From Bdellovibrionaceae bacterium UBA3535 (lineage in GTDB: Bacteria; Bdellovibrionota; Bdellovibrionia; Bdellovibrionales; UBA840): a DNA stretch of 64,000 nt. The number at the start of each line of letters is the position of its first letter. The stretch's first letter is position 1. Shown here one piece after another: positions 26,355 to 35,084 of this stretch. The stretch lies in NCBI GenBank assembly GCA_002376845.1, contig DFOS01000024.1, forward strand, positions 186,001 to 250,000, written 5' to 3'. Below the pieces are notes generated by a model, which was not told where the DNA came from, did not search any database, and worked only from the letters and a program-made list of their open reading frames with translations. Both the position numbers and the translations under genes were made by a program.

Positions 26355-27719
26355 ATGTGGAACAAGGTAATATTTCGAGAATATGACATTCGAGGTGTTT
26401 ACAATCAAGATTATGATCTTGCTTTTGCAGAAGAGCTGGGCCGTGCTTATTATCGATTGGCCACAAAAAAACTGGATAAGCAAGACTTAACCATAAGTCT
26501 CGGTCACGATGCAAGACACTCTAGTCCTGAGATAATAGCTGCTTTAGCAAAAGGCCTAAAAGAAAGTGGCGCTAAAATCATTCAGTTGAATTTGATAACT
26601 ACACCAATATCATATTTCTCCACCTTTTATATGCCGAATGTAGACGGTGCCATCATGGTTACAGGTAGTCATAACCCGCCAGAGTACAATGGCTTTAAAA
26701 TCTCTATTGGCAAAAAAACCATTATGGGTGAGGAAATACAAAATTTAAGACAAATCATCGAGCGACAAGATTATATTTCTGGAGATGGATCAGAAGAGCA
26801 TTACGATATATTCCCTGAATATGTAGCTCGCTATAAAGAAGAGTTCCGTGATTTATCAGGAATAAAAGTAATAGCGGATTGTGGAAACGGTGTTGCGGGA
26901 GTCGTCTTAAGAAAAATGTATGAAGCCTTAAATGTAGACTTGGAAATTCTTTATGAAAAGCCAGACGGTGATTTTCCCAATCACCACCCGGATCCAACAG
27001 TGGAATCCAATATGGAGGAATTAAAAAAACAAGTACTAGAAAAAAATGCAGATATAGGAATTGGTTTTGATGGTGATGCGGATCGTCTTGGTGTAATTAG
27101 CAATACTGGTCGTTTTTTACTTGGGGATGAAATCATGGCACTCATAACGGGGCAAATTCTTAAAGAGCAGCCGAAAGCCACAATTATTGGTGATGTGAAG
27201 TGCTCAGACCGCTTGTACCATTATATTGAGGAGCGAGGGGGCAAAGCCATTATGTGGAAAACCGGGCACTCCTTAATTAAGAATAAGGTCCGTGAGGAAG
27301 GAGCCCCCTTTGGCGGCGAGCTAAGCTGCCATTTGTTCTTTGCAGATCGTAATTATGGTTATGATGACTCTTTGTATGCTGGTCTAAGATTGATTGAGCT
27401 ACTTAAAGTGAGCCATAAATCCATAGAAGATTTATTGAGTGATTATCCGCAAGCCTATACAACTCCTGAAATTCGCTTGGACACCAGTGAGGAAAAAAAG
27501 TCTTTAATTGTAGATAAAATAAAAGAGCATTATAAAAGCAAAAAAGATGTAGATCTAAATATGATTGATGGCGTACGAGCTTCATTCTCTGATGGCTGGG
27601 CATTAGTTCGCCCCTCCAACACGCAGCCGGTTATTTCCATGCGTTTTGAAGCAGAGAGTGAAGAAGCACTAAAGCGCATACAAGATGAGGCTATGACGAT
27701 TGTAAATGAATACTTATGA
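26355..27719 (+). CDS. Phosphomannomutase/phosphoglucomutase
   Basis: An alpha-D-phosphohexomutase of 454 residues that interconverts hexose 1- and 6-phosphates, supplying sugar nucleotides for surface polysaccharides. The four signature loops are visible: FREYDIRGVYN near the start, the phosphoserine loop VTGSHNPPEYNGFK, the metal loop GFDGDADRLGV, the sugar loop GELSCHLFF, and the phosphate loop VRPSNTQPVIS. The GELS(C)H variant suggests a ManB/AlgC-type bifunctional enzyme rather than GlmM. TAGGAG precedes the start. It overlaps uvrA by 14 bases. Confidence 0.93.
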   Translation: MWNKVIFREYDIRGVYNQDYDLAFAEELGRAYYRLATKKLDKQDLTISLGHDARHSSPEIIAALAKGLKESGAKIIQLNLITTPISYFSTFYMPNVDGAIMVTGSHNPPEYNGFKISIGKKTIMGEEIQNLRQIIERQDYISGDGSEEHYDIFPEYVARYKEEFRDLSGIKVIADCGNGVAGVVLRKMYEALNVDLEILYEKPDGDFPNHHPDPTVESNMEELKKQVLEKNADIGIGFDGDADRLGVISNTGRFLLGDEIMALITGQILKEQPKATIIGDVKCSDRLYHYIEERGGKAIMWKTGHSLIKNKVREEGAPFGGELSCHLFFADRNYGYDDSLYAGLRLIELLKVSHKSIEDLLSDYPQAYTTPEIRLDTSEEKKSLIVDKIKEHYKSKKDVDLNMIDGVRASFSDGWALVRPSNTQPVISMRFEAESEEALKRIQDEAMTIVNEYL

Positions 27720-30180
27720 TGGAATTCTTGTTAAGGGGGCAAGAGAACATAATTTAAAAAATATATCCCTGGACATACCTAGAAACCAGATCGTGGTGAT
27801 AACGGGTTTGTCAGGAAGTGGAAAATCGAGCCTTGCTTTTGATACGGTTTATGCCGAGGGGCAAAGGCGTTATTTGGAAGGCCTTTCTGCCTATGCTAGA
27901 AATTTCTTAGAGCAATTAAAAAAGCCAGATGTAGATTCCATTACAGGTTTATCTCCAGCAATATCCATTGAGCAAAAAACTACTTCCACCAACCCTAGAT
28001 CCACTGTTGGTACAATTACCGAGACTTATGATTACCTTCGTTTGTTATTTGCAAAAATTGGCAAGCCCTATTGTCCTAAGTGCAAAATTACCGTTAATGC
28101 TATGAGTGAAGAACAAATCATTGACGAGGTAATGTCCTATAAAAAGGGGTCAAAACTTATTTTATTGGCCCCAGTTGCTAGATATAAAAAAGGTGAATTT
28201 AAAAAAGAGTTTTTACAGTGGCAAAAAAGTGGTTTTATTCGCGCCATAGTAGATGGTGAGGAGATTGATTTATCAAAGCCACCCAAACTTAAGAAAACCA
28301 AAGCTCATAATATAGAATTGGTTGTTGATAAGGTGATTGTCAAAGAGGAGATTCGTCATCGTCTTTCTGAGAGCATAAAAAGAGCCTTACAATTTTCCGG
28401 TGGCTTCTTGGATATAAAAGACTTGACCGCAAATAATGAGAGGAGCTTTTCGCAAAAGGCTACTTGCCCTAAATGCAATTTGTCTTTCCCAGAGATTGAG
28501 CCACTACTATTTAGCTTTAATTCACCTAAGGGTGCCTGTGAAGAATGTAATGGTATTGGTTCGCTATATTATGAATACGAAGATGAATATGATTACGAAG
28601 AGGATGATACGGATGAATTTGGCGCAAGTGTATGCCCTGAATGTGAGGGTAAGCGCTTAAAACCTGAGGCGTTAAATATTCGTATAGGAAAAAACAATAT
28701 TGCGGACATGGCAGATGCCTCTATTTATGAATTAGAAAAGATGATACAGACTTTGAAACTCAAAGGCAGAGAGAAAATTATATCTGAAAAAATATTGCAA
28801 CAACTAAATGAAAGACTTGGCTATTTAAATGAGGTGGGTGTTTCTTATTTGACGTTGAATCGATCTGCGCGCACCTTATCTGGCGGGGAATCTCAAAGAA
28901 TTCGTCTTGCTTCGCAACTTGGTTCTGGATTGCGCGGGGTTCTCTATGTATTGGACGAGCCCAGCATTGGTCTACATCCCAAAGATCATAAGCGTTTGTT
29001 AAAAGTTCTTCATACTTTAAAGGAAAAAGGCAATACGATTTTGATGGTGGAGCATGATGAAGAGACCATTCTTACTTCGGATTTGGTTTATGATCTGGGC
29101 CCTGGGGCGGGCAAAAATGGTGGGTATTTACTAGCTAAGGGAACACCAAAAGAATTATTCGATATGGAAAAGAGTATCACTGGCCAGTATCTTGCAAAAA
29201 AGAAAAAAGTCTTTTGCCCAGAAGAAAAAAGAAAGATCGATAAAAAAAATTGTCTTAGAATTTTAGGCGCTAAGGGTAACAATTTAAAAAATATCAATGT
29301 CGACATACCGTTAAACACTTTTACTGCGGTAACGGGCGTTTCTGGATCAGGCAAGAGTACTTTAATTATTGATACGCTTTATCGCTATATTGTGGCGCAA
29401 GAATATGAGGACTATTACTATGCGCCCGTAAAAAAAATCGAAGGCCTCGACAAAATCACATCAATTGTAAATATTAATCAAAAGCCAATAGGCAGAACCC
29501 CTCGCTCCAACCCGGCTACCTATGTGGGACTTTTTACGCAAATACGCAATTTATTTGCAGAATTGCCAGAAGCAAAAATACGTGGGTTTAAACCAGGGTA
29601 TTTTTCATTTAACGTCAAGGGTGGTCGCTGTGAGCACTGTAGTGGCAATGGCATGATTAAGGTAGAAATGAACTTCTTATCAAATGTTTATGTTGAATGT
29701 GATTTTTGCCATGGTCTTAGATATAATCCAGAGTGCTTGTCCATTCGATATAAGGGGAAAAATATCGCAGAAGTCCTACAGATGAGTGTGAAAGAAGCTC
29801 TCGAATTTTTTCAACACCACAAACAGATCTTTCGTAAATTAAAAACCTTAGAGAGAGTGGGGCTAGAATACATTCACCTTGGTCAAAGTTCCACAACCTT
29901 ATCTGGCGGTGAGGCGCAAAGAATCAAATTAAGTAAGGAGCTCTCAAAAAGGCCCCTCGGCCATACGCTCTATATATTGGATGAGCCCACCACGGGTTTG
30001 CATTTTGCGGATGTCAGCAAGCTTTTGGAACTACTCCATGAATTGGTGGACAAGGACAATACCGTGCTTGTGATTGAGCACAATCAGGACGTGGTCAAAA
30101 GTGCCGACCATATTATCGAGCTCGGCCCTGAGGGCGGCCCCAGGGGTGGAGAGCTAATAAGCCCGCCCTTGAACGGATAA
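27706..30180 (+). CDS. uvrA: Excinuclease ABC subunit UvrA, short form
   Basis: UvrA recognises DNA damage and loads UvrB in nucleotide excision repair. At 824 residues it is over 100 shorter than the usual 940. Present are Walker A GLSGSGKS (34-41), the UvrB-binding region with PYCPKC (about 119-245), zinc-finger cysteines C254, C257, C278 and C281, the ABC signature LSGGESQRIRLA, DEPSIGLH, and a complete second half (GVSGSGKST, CEHCSGNGM, LSGGEAQRIKLS, DEPTTGLHF). Between C281 and the next CPEC (310-313) only 28 residues remain, largely acidic (YYEYEDEYDYEEDDTDE), where about 120 are usual, so the insertion domain seems absent. The C-terminus is also about 20 residues short. Confidence 0.95.
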   Translation: MNTYDGILVKGAREHNLKNISLDIPRNQIVVITGLSGSGKSSLAFDTVYAEGQRRYLEGLSAYARNFLEQLKKPDVDSITGLSPAISIEQKTTSTNPRSTVGTITETYDYLRLLFAKIGKPYCPKCKITVNAMSEEQIIDEVMSYKKGSKLILLAPVARYKKGEFKKEFLQWQKSGFIRAIVDGEEIDLSKPPKLKKTKAHNIELVVDKVIVKEEIRHRLSESIKRALQFSGGFLDIKDLTANNERSFSQKATCPKCNLSFPEIEPLLFSFNSPKGACEECNGIGSLYYEYEDEYDYEEDDTDEFGASVCPECEGKRLKPEALNIRIGKNNIADMADASIYELEKMIQTLKLKGREKIISEKILQQLNERLGYLNEVGVSYLTLNRSARTLSGGESQRIRLASQLGSGLRGVLYVLDEPSIGLHPKDHKRLLKVLHTLKEKGNTILMVEHDEETILTSDLVYDLGPGAGKNGGYLLAKGTPKELFDMEKSITGQYLAKKKKVFCPEEKRKIDKKNCLRILGAKGNNLKNINVDIPLNTFTAVTGVSGSGKSTLIIDTLYRYIVAQEYEDYYYAPVKKIEGLDKITSIVNINQKPIGRTPRSNPATYVGLFTQIRNLFAELPEAKIRGFKPGYFSFNVKGGRCEHCSGNGMIKVEMNFLSNVYVECDFCHGLRYNPECLSIRYKGKNIAEVLQMSVKEALEFFQHHKQIFRKLKTLERVGLEYIHLGQSSTTLSGGEAQRIKLSKELSKRPLGHTLYILDEPTTGLHFADVSKLLELLHELVDKDNTVLVIEHNQDVVKSADHIIELGPEGGPRGGELISPPLNG

Positions 30181-30242
30181 GTACCTAAAAATATTTAGAA
30201 ATTTAACTAAAGTTTGTCTCAAATAGAGCCGATAGATAGTTG

Positions 30243-31127
30243 ATGAAGAAGGCTATTCTTTTCTGTTTTTTACAGTTTTTTTCCCCTTTGGCGGAGTCAC
30301 AAGTGGGCGGAATTATGGAGACCGCAGAGCAAGCGGCAAATGCTGCAGTTGAGGCGGGATTAAAAAGCGGCGTGGCTGGAGATGAAGCAAAACCAAAATG
30401 TCCAGGAAGCAGTCTTGCATGTACTGTTGTTATGATGGCCGCAGCCTCTGTCATAGAGAACCTATTATTTGCTGAGGATGCGTATTCAAAAGCCGATAGC
30501 ATTACCTGTGAGGCAACGAATACTTGTCACACTAATTCTAATAATGGGGGTGACTCTAGTCTAGACGGTGCTTTAAGCAATAATTCGAGTAATAATAATG
30601 GATTTGAAGATCCATATAGTGGAAACTACACTAGGCATAGAAAATTGCTTAACAAACTTAAAAGAACCGCTTTACCAGAAGCCAAGGAAAGAATTGCCGA
30701 TTTAAAAAATAAAGGTTATAAGTTGAATCCTGATGGGTCTGTCACAACTCCCAATGGTAAAACTCTCAGTAGCGTTGCAGGAATGAAATCGGCCGGCTTT
30801 GACCCTGCTGACGTAAAGCAAATAGAAGACATTTTGAAAGAGGCACAAAAAAAGCACCAATCCTTACTAGCAAATTTGCAAGAGCATGATGAGGAGTATG
30901 GCGGCGGCATGGGAGGCGGAAAGGCCGGCAATGGTTATCAGCCAGCAAAGCGCTCCACCGCAAGCGCATTTGGTTTACCCTCCTCTAGAAAAGTGGGAGG
31001 CCAAGACCCGTCCATTCAAGGTTTATCAAAAAACTATGGAGAGGATAAAATTGGTGTGGCAAGTGGCCATCTTTTTAAGTACATCCACCGCGCCTACGAG
31101 CGCAACAAAAACAAATTACAGCCCTAA
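30243..31127 (+). CDS. Secreted protein of unknown function
   Basis: I recognise no family. From the ATG the protein has 294 residues with an N-terminal signal peptide (AILFCFLQFFSPLAESQ). A cysteine-bearing segment follows (about 45-100, CPGSSLACTVVMMAAASVIE and SITCEATNTC) with a second short hydrophobic stretch. Then come a Ser/Asn-rich linker (about 100-120), a mixed domain with LNPDGSVTTPNGKTLSSVAG, a coiled-coil-like helix (DVKQIEDILKEAQKKHQS) and a glycine-rich tail (YGGGMGGGKAGNGY). It looks like an exported, probably disulfide-bonded protein. It overlaps the convergent kinase-like gene by 12 bases. The annotated TTG one codon upstream is disfavoured. Confidence 0.65.
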   Translation: MKKAILFCFLQFFSPLAESQVGGIMETAEQAANAAVEAGLKSGVAGDEAKPKCPGSSLACTVVMMAAASVIENLLFAEDAYSKADSITCEATNTCHTNSNNGGDSSLDGALSNNSSNNNGFEDPYSGNYTRHRKLLNKLKRTALPEAKERIADLKNKGYKLNPDGSVTTPNGKTLSSVAGMKSAGFDPADVKQIEDILKEAQKKHQSLLANLQEHDEEYGGGMGGGKAGNGYQPAKRSTASAFGLPSSRKVGGQDPSIQGLSKNYGEDKIGVASGHLFKYIHRAYERNKNKLQP

Positions 31128-31652
31128 ATACTCAAGTGCACTTTTCTCAACTTCTGCAACGCCGATGGCGGCATCAATTGCATGGTGCTTTATATCAATT
31201 CGGGCGGTGACTTTGTCTCTTTCCATAAAAGCCTGCCAACCTTCATCACTGAGTTTTACTTGGTCTCTGTCCAAACCGCGCTCACGAATGCGTTCTTTTA
31301 ATATTTCTGGCTGCAAGTAAAGCTCAATAACCTTAAGCTCTGTTTCTGTACTTTTTGTTAAATCTTCAATGTCCTTTTTCCAATGGGGACTTTGAATCAG
31401 TATATGAGTCCAAGGAACGTCCATAATTACCGATTGGCCTAGAAGCAAATTCTCTTTTGCTAAGTTTAACATAGCCTTTAATACCCTGGGCTCGATCTCT
31501 TTTGTATAATGATCGCCGCGATCACCGGGAGAGAAGGCTTCATCAATTAAATCCTTATCGAGTAATACGCATGATAGTCGTTTAGCTAGACGTCTTGCTA
31601 GCGTAGATTTGCCTACACCAGGAGGGCCACTTACTAAGATTAAAGTCTTCAT
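31116..31652 (-). CDS. P-loop kinase-like AAA_33 ATPase
   Basis: A 178-residue P-loop protein of the AAA_33/shikimate-kinase-like group. Walker A is GPPGVGKSTLARRLA (about 9-23), followed by CVLLDKDLIDEAF, where the aspartates may bind substrate and Mg2+, and VIMDVPWTH with a Walker B-like aspartate. The lid region has RERGLDRDQ. It probably phosphorylates a small molecule or nucleic-acid end, but the substrate is not evident; zeta-toxin and antibiotic phosphotransferases share this fold. No antitoxin-like partner is next to it, so I do not call a toxin. Confidence 0.75.
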   Translation of the reverse strand: MKTLILVSGPPGVGKSTLARRLAKRLSCVLLDKDLIDEAFSPGDRGDHYTKEIEPRVLKAMLNLAKENLLLGQSVIMDVPWTHILIQSPHWKKDIEDLTKSTETELKVIELYLQPEILKERIRERGLDRDQVKLSDEGWQAFMERDKVTARIDIKHHAIDAAIGVAEVEKSALEYLGL

Positions 31653-31770
31653 GGCCTAACCTTAGACCATGCTTATTAACAAATAAAGCAAATCTCGACG
31701 CTTGATCTTTACTTTCCAGTACAGGCCTACTTTTTAATCAATAAAATAGAAGAGGGAAAAAGGAGTCGGT

Positions 31771-33381
31771 ATGTTGAAGGTCCTCACCTTGTTATTGGCC
31801 ACGCATATGCTTTATGCTGCTGCAGATTTTACGAGTCTGCAAAGTGCGGCCGTTAGTGATGAATACGTATTAAAGCTTAATGGTAATAAATCCTATATTG
31901 GAGCAAATGCGGCAGCAAGTTTGTTAAACGTAAAATTGCTAAAAGAGCTAAGCGAGCAAAGTAATTCCATTTTGGTTCAGGCATCACAAGCAAAGGTGAA
32001 TGAAATTCAACATCATCCCATGGTGGAGTATATTGAGCCGAATTATATATATTCCCTGCGCTCCCTTCCGAATGACAATTATTTCGCAAAATTATGGGGG
32101 CTTAACAATACAGGACAGGCGGACCCTGGGGGCAATAATGGGGTTGCCGGCATGGATATCAACGCCATCAAAGGTTGGAAAATAAACCATCAAGCAAAGG
32201 ATGTAATCATTGGCGTAATTGATACCGGTATCAATCACCAGGCTGAAGACTTAAAAAATAATATGTGGGTAAATGATAAAGAGCTAAATGGACTGCCGGG
32301 AATCGATGATGATGAAAATGGTTATATTGATGATATTCATGGTTTTGATTTTGTAAACCTTGATAGTGACCCAATGGACGATCATTCTCACGGGTCGCAT
32401 GTTGCGGGAATCATCGCAGCAGAAGGCAATAATCACATAGGTGTTACTGGGGTTGCTTGGAGTGCGCAGCTTATGGCACTTAAATTTTTGGATGCAAGAG
32501 GTACTGGTACATTGGCGAATGCCATCTTAGCCATTGATTATGCTAGTGAAAATGGGGCGCGCATTACCAACAACTCCTGGGGCGGAGGCCACTCAATAGC
32601 TTTGCAAGAGGCCATACAAAGAGCTGAAGAAAAGGGGATTTTGTTTGTTGCCGCTGCCGGGAATTCTTCCTTAGACAATGAGAAGTACCCGAACTATCCT
32701 TCTTCGTACGAAAATGAAAATATCATAGCTGTTGCAGCCATGGATAATGAGGGTAAAAAAGCCCGCTTTTCTAGTTGGGGCAATAAGTCGGTAGATATAG
32801 CAGCGCCTGGTCAAAGTATTTTTTCAACTGCCAGAGTGGACTATAAAACTTTATCGGGCACTTCTATGGCAACTCCCTATGTGACCGGGGCCCTTGCTTT
32901 ATTATTTCAAGACAATCCGGATATGAAAGCCAAAGAGGCAAAAGCAAGACTTTTAAATACATCACGTCCGTCCTCTTACTTTAAAAACAAAAGTGTTTCA
33001 GAGGGGGTATTGGATCTATATGCACTGCTATCGAATACTAATTCGGCGCCGCATCCTGATGACCCAGGTTTTTGGCCGTCGATAGATTATAGCTTATCAA
33101 GTGCTCACCCCTATGAAAACAATCTAGAGCAGGAATATGAAATTAATGTGCCAGAAGCTAAGGCCTTTGCGATTTACTTTAAAAAATTTGAAACAGAAAA
33201 AAACTATGACAAATTAAAAATATATGATGCTAGTGACAAATTAGTCTCGGAGCTAAGCGGTAATCATAGCGATACCTTTAGCCCGGTAATACCGGGCAAG
33301 CGAGCACGGCTTGTGTTTAAAAGCGATAATACTTTAAATGCTTATGGATTTGAAATAAGCAAATTAATGATTAAAAAATAA
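31771..33381 (+). CDS. Secreted subtilisin-family serine protease (S8)
   Basis: A 536-residue exported protease. A signal peptide (1-17) is followed by an I9-type propeptide (about 30-95) that ends EYIEPNYIY. The S8 catalytic domain (about 125-410) carries D151 (VIDTG), H207 (HGSHVAG), oxyanion N298 (AAAGNSS) and S365 (SGTSMATP). The last 100 residues form a beta-rich domain resembling CUB or PPC modules (FAIYFKKFETEKNYDKLKIY). A strong AAGGAG precedes the start. Predatory bacteria encode many such proteases for prey digestion; that role is inference. Confidence 0.95.
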   Translation: MLKVLTLLLATHMLYAAADFTSLQSAAVSDEYVLKLNGNKSYIGANAAASLLNVKLLKELSEQSNSILVQASQAKVNEIQHHPMVEYIEPNYIYSLRSLPNDNYFAKLWGLNNTGQADPGGNNGVAGMDINAIKGWKINHQAKDVIIGVIDTGINHQAEDLKNNMWVNDKELNGLPGIDDDENGYIDDIHGFDFVNLDSDPMDDHSHGSHVAGIIAAEGNNHIGVTGVAWSAQLMALKFLDARGTGTLANAILAIDYASENGARITNNSWGGGHSIALQEAIQRAEEKGILFVAAAGNSSLDNEKYPNYPSSYENENIIAVAAMDNEGKKARFSSWGNKSVDIAAPGQSIFSTARVDYKTLSGTSMATPYVTGALALLFQDNPDMKAKEAKARLLNTSRPSSYFKNKSVSEGVLDLYALLSNTNSAPHPDDPGFWPSIDYSLSSAHPYENNLEQEYEINVPEAKAFAIYFKKFETEKNYDKLKIYDASDKLVSELSGNHSDTFSPVIPGKRARLVFKSDNTLNAYGFEISKLMIKK

Positions 33382-33984
33382 TTATCTACGGCGATAGAGT
33401 TCATAAAAGTTTATTTGCAAGCCATCACCTTCGAATGTTTCTTCGTCGACGAATTTACAGACGATGTTGGTGACTAAATTATATTTTAATGGAGCGTTTT
33501 TAGGGGAAGGATATTCGATCCATTGGCTATCTTCTAAATCTAAATAGACCTCGCCACTAATACCATTGCTAGCTTGTTCATAAGAAAGTAATTCCACATG
33601 GTTTCTGAACAACAGTGTTTTGCATAGCCCCAAGGCATTTTCTTGCGCGTCAAAGGTCGCGTTGGCAGCTTGCCAGGTACCAGGCTCTCTTCCCCAGGCA
33701 CGTGAGTCCTTGCCGCTGGCAGTTTTGATTATAGGAGGAGCAAAGGTACAAGTTTTTTCTTCCTCATTGATAGTGCCACCAGAGTCGGAGCATGCCAGTT
33801 GAAAACCAGAGAAATCAGGAGCGTATTTTTCTAAAATGTCATTGGGGATGGCTTCGTTAAAATCTTCTTGTTGGGCCATATCGGGAGCGGCATCTTCCTT
33901 TTTTAGTGTGCTGTTAATTATAAAAGCGATAGCAACCAATGATAATAAGGCAACAAATGTAATAATAAGTTTTTTTTGATTCAT
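33382..33984 (-). CDS. Membrane-anchored protein of unknown function
   Basis: No family recognised. The 200-residue protein starts with a single membrane helix (about 6-25, IITFVALLSLVAIAFIIN) after a lysine-rich n-region, followed by an acidic linker and a globular domain of about 140 residues with paired cysteines (ACSDSGG and KTCTFAPP; LGLCKTL and NIVCKFV). It is probably anchored in the inner membrane facing the periplasm. Its stop abuts that of the convergent protease gene. Several Cys and aromatic residues suggest a small disulfide-stabilised fold. Confidence 0.6.
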   Translation of the reverse strand: MNQKKLIITFVALLSLVAIAFIINSTLKKEDAAPDMAQQEDFNEAIPNDILEKYAPDFSGFQLACSDSGGTINEEEKTCTFAPPIIKTASGKDSRAWGREPGTWQAANATFDAQENALGLCKTLLFRNHVELLSYEQASNGISGEVYLDLEDSQWIEYPSPKNAPLKYNLVTNIVCKFVDEETFEGDGLQINFYELYRRR

Positions 33985-34054
33985 ACTAAACCCCGTCTTC
34001 TATGGCATTTAGTCTACTAATAATTTTTAATATGGCTAGAAGTTTTTGATGAAT

Positions 34055-34078
34055 GTATTGGAAATTTGCTGCCAATAC
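34055..34078 (-). terminator. Possible weak terminator hairpin
   Basis: GTATTGG and CCAATAC form a perfect 7-bp stem with a 10-base loop, 25 bases after the stop of the aspartate-rich protein gene. On the minus strand it is followed by only short A/T runs, so it may be a weak terminator or another RNA element. Confidence 0.35.
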
Positions 34079-34103
34079 GCCCTGTATTCAAGGACCTAGG
34101 GAC

Positions 34104-34970
34104 TTAATCGTCAGCGATCACATATTTAATATTCACATTGAATGAAAATTCTGAGCTTATGCAGTCCAAATCATTGTCGCCAGTGACCACAAGCTTAAAT
34201 TTATGGTTGGAGCCAACATTGCTAAGCCCGATAATGGTTTGCAAGGCATCCTCATCAATGTCTACCTTAAAAGATCCAGTGTTCTGCGTTAGTGGAATTT
34301 GACAGCTAGAGTTGCCGCTATCCTCTCCCAAACAGTAAACGACATTATGATTTCCACCCTGTCTCCAAGGTGCACCTACCATTTGTGCCCAGTCATATTT
34401 GTACAAGGTTTCTTGAGTATCACTATTTAGCACCGGCACGAGCAGACCATCTTCTATGTAGTTCAGATTCGATGAAGAAAGCACATAATTATTGAGCGCT
34501 ACAATTAAGTGATCGTCGTAGTACATGGTGGAAGTTTGAGTTTGCATATCCAGATCGCAAATGATTGCATTATCGGGAATGTTCATTGGCACAATATGTT
34601 CATATCTAGCCTGAACAAAGCCATTTCGAGGGCCAAGATTGCCATTTTGGTTATAAGCACAGCCGTTTTGGTATGACGGAAAGGTAATGCTTGTATTAAG
34701 GCTTTGCCAAGGGCTATTTTCACAAGTGGTTTTTACATAATCAATGTCGTCTTGATCGCCCGGACCGCCGTCATTATTTCCACCGTCATTATCACTGACG
34801 CCGTCGCCGTCACTATTAGAATCATCATTGATGCCATCGCCATTGCCCATATTGCCACCGTCAGCAGTTGAGCCTACAGGTGAGGTCTCAAAGGCAACAT
34901 TTTCCGCGCAGTTTTGGTAGGCAAGTAAAATGGGTAAACTTAAAAAAATAAAGGCAAAGACTTTTCTCAT
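34104..34970 (-). CDS. Exported Asp/Asn/Gly-rich protein, possible lipoprotein
   Basis: No family recognised. From the best ATG (nine codons inside the longest frame, which begins TTG) the protein has 288 residues. A signal-like segment (FAFIFLSLPILLAYQNC) ends in a cysteine that may be lipidated, although YQNC is not a canonical lipobox. Next is a low-complexity stretch of about 40 residues rich in Asp, Asn and Gly (GDGINDDSNSDGDGVSD), similar to calcium-binding thrombospondin-3-like spacers. The remaining 210 residues are a beta-rich domain with several cysteines and CDLDMQTQTSTMYYDDHLIV. A surface or outer-membrane location is likely. Confidence 0.6.
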   Translation of the reverse strand: MRKVFAFIFLSLPILLAYQNCAENVAFETSPVGSTADGGNMGNGDGINDDSNSDGDGVSDNDGGNNDGGPGDQDDIDYVKTTCENSPWQSLNTSITFPSYQNGCAYNQNGNLGPRNGFVQARYEHIVPMNIPDNAIICDLDMQTQTSTMYYDDHLIVALNNYVLSSSNLNYIEDGLLVPVLNSDTQETLYKYDWAQMVGAPWRQGGNHNVVYCLGEDSGNSSCQIPLTQNTGSFKVDIDEDALQTIIGLSNVGSNHKFKLVVTGDNDLDCISSEFSFNVNIKYVIADD

Positions 34971-35084
34971 ATAGGACTCATCGGCAGCTCTGGGCAAAAG
35001 TATAGAAAAAAATGTCCTTTTATGAGATTTATGCTTAAAACAAATCCTTGCCCTGGAAAGTGTAAAAAAGTTCGACAGCTTACA

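Noticed and set aside
30886..31320. 144-codon plus-strand frame across two genes
   Set aside because: It overlaps the end of the secreted protein gene and the antisense of the kinase-like gene, with no motif.
31116..31652. Zeta-toxin module
   Set aside because: Shares the P-loop kinase fold, but there is no adjacent antitoxin gene and no diagnostic zeta motif.
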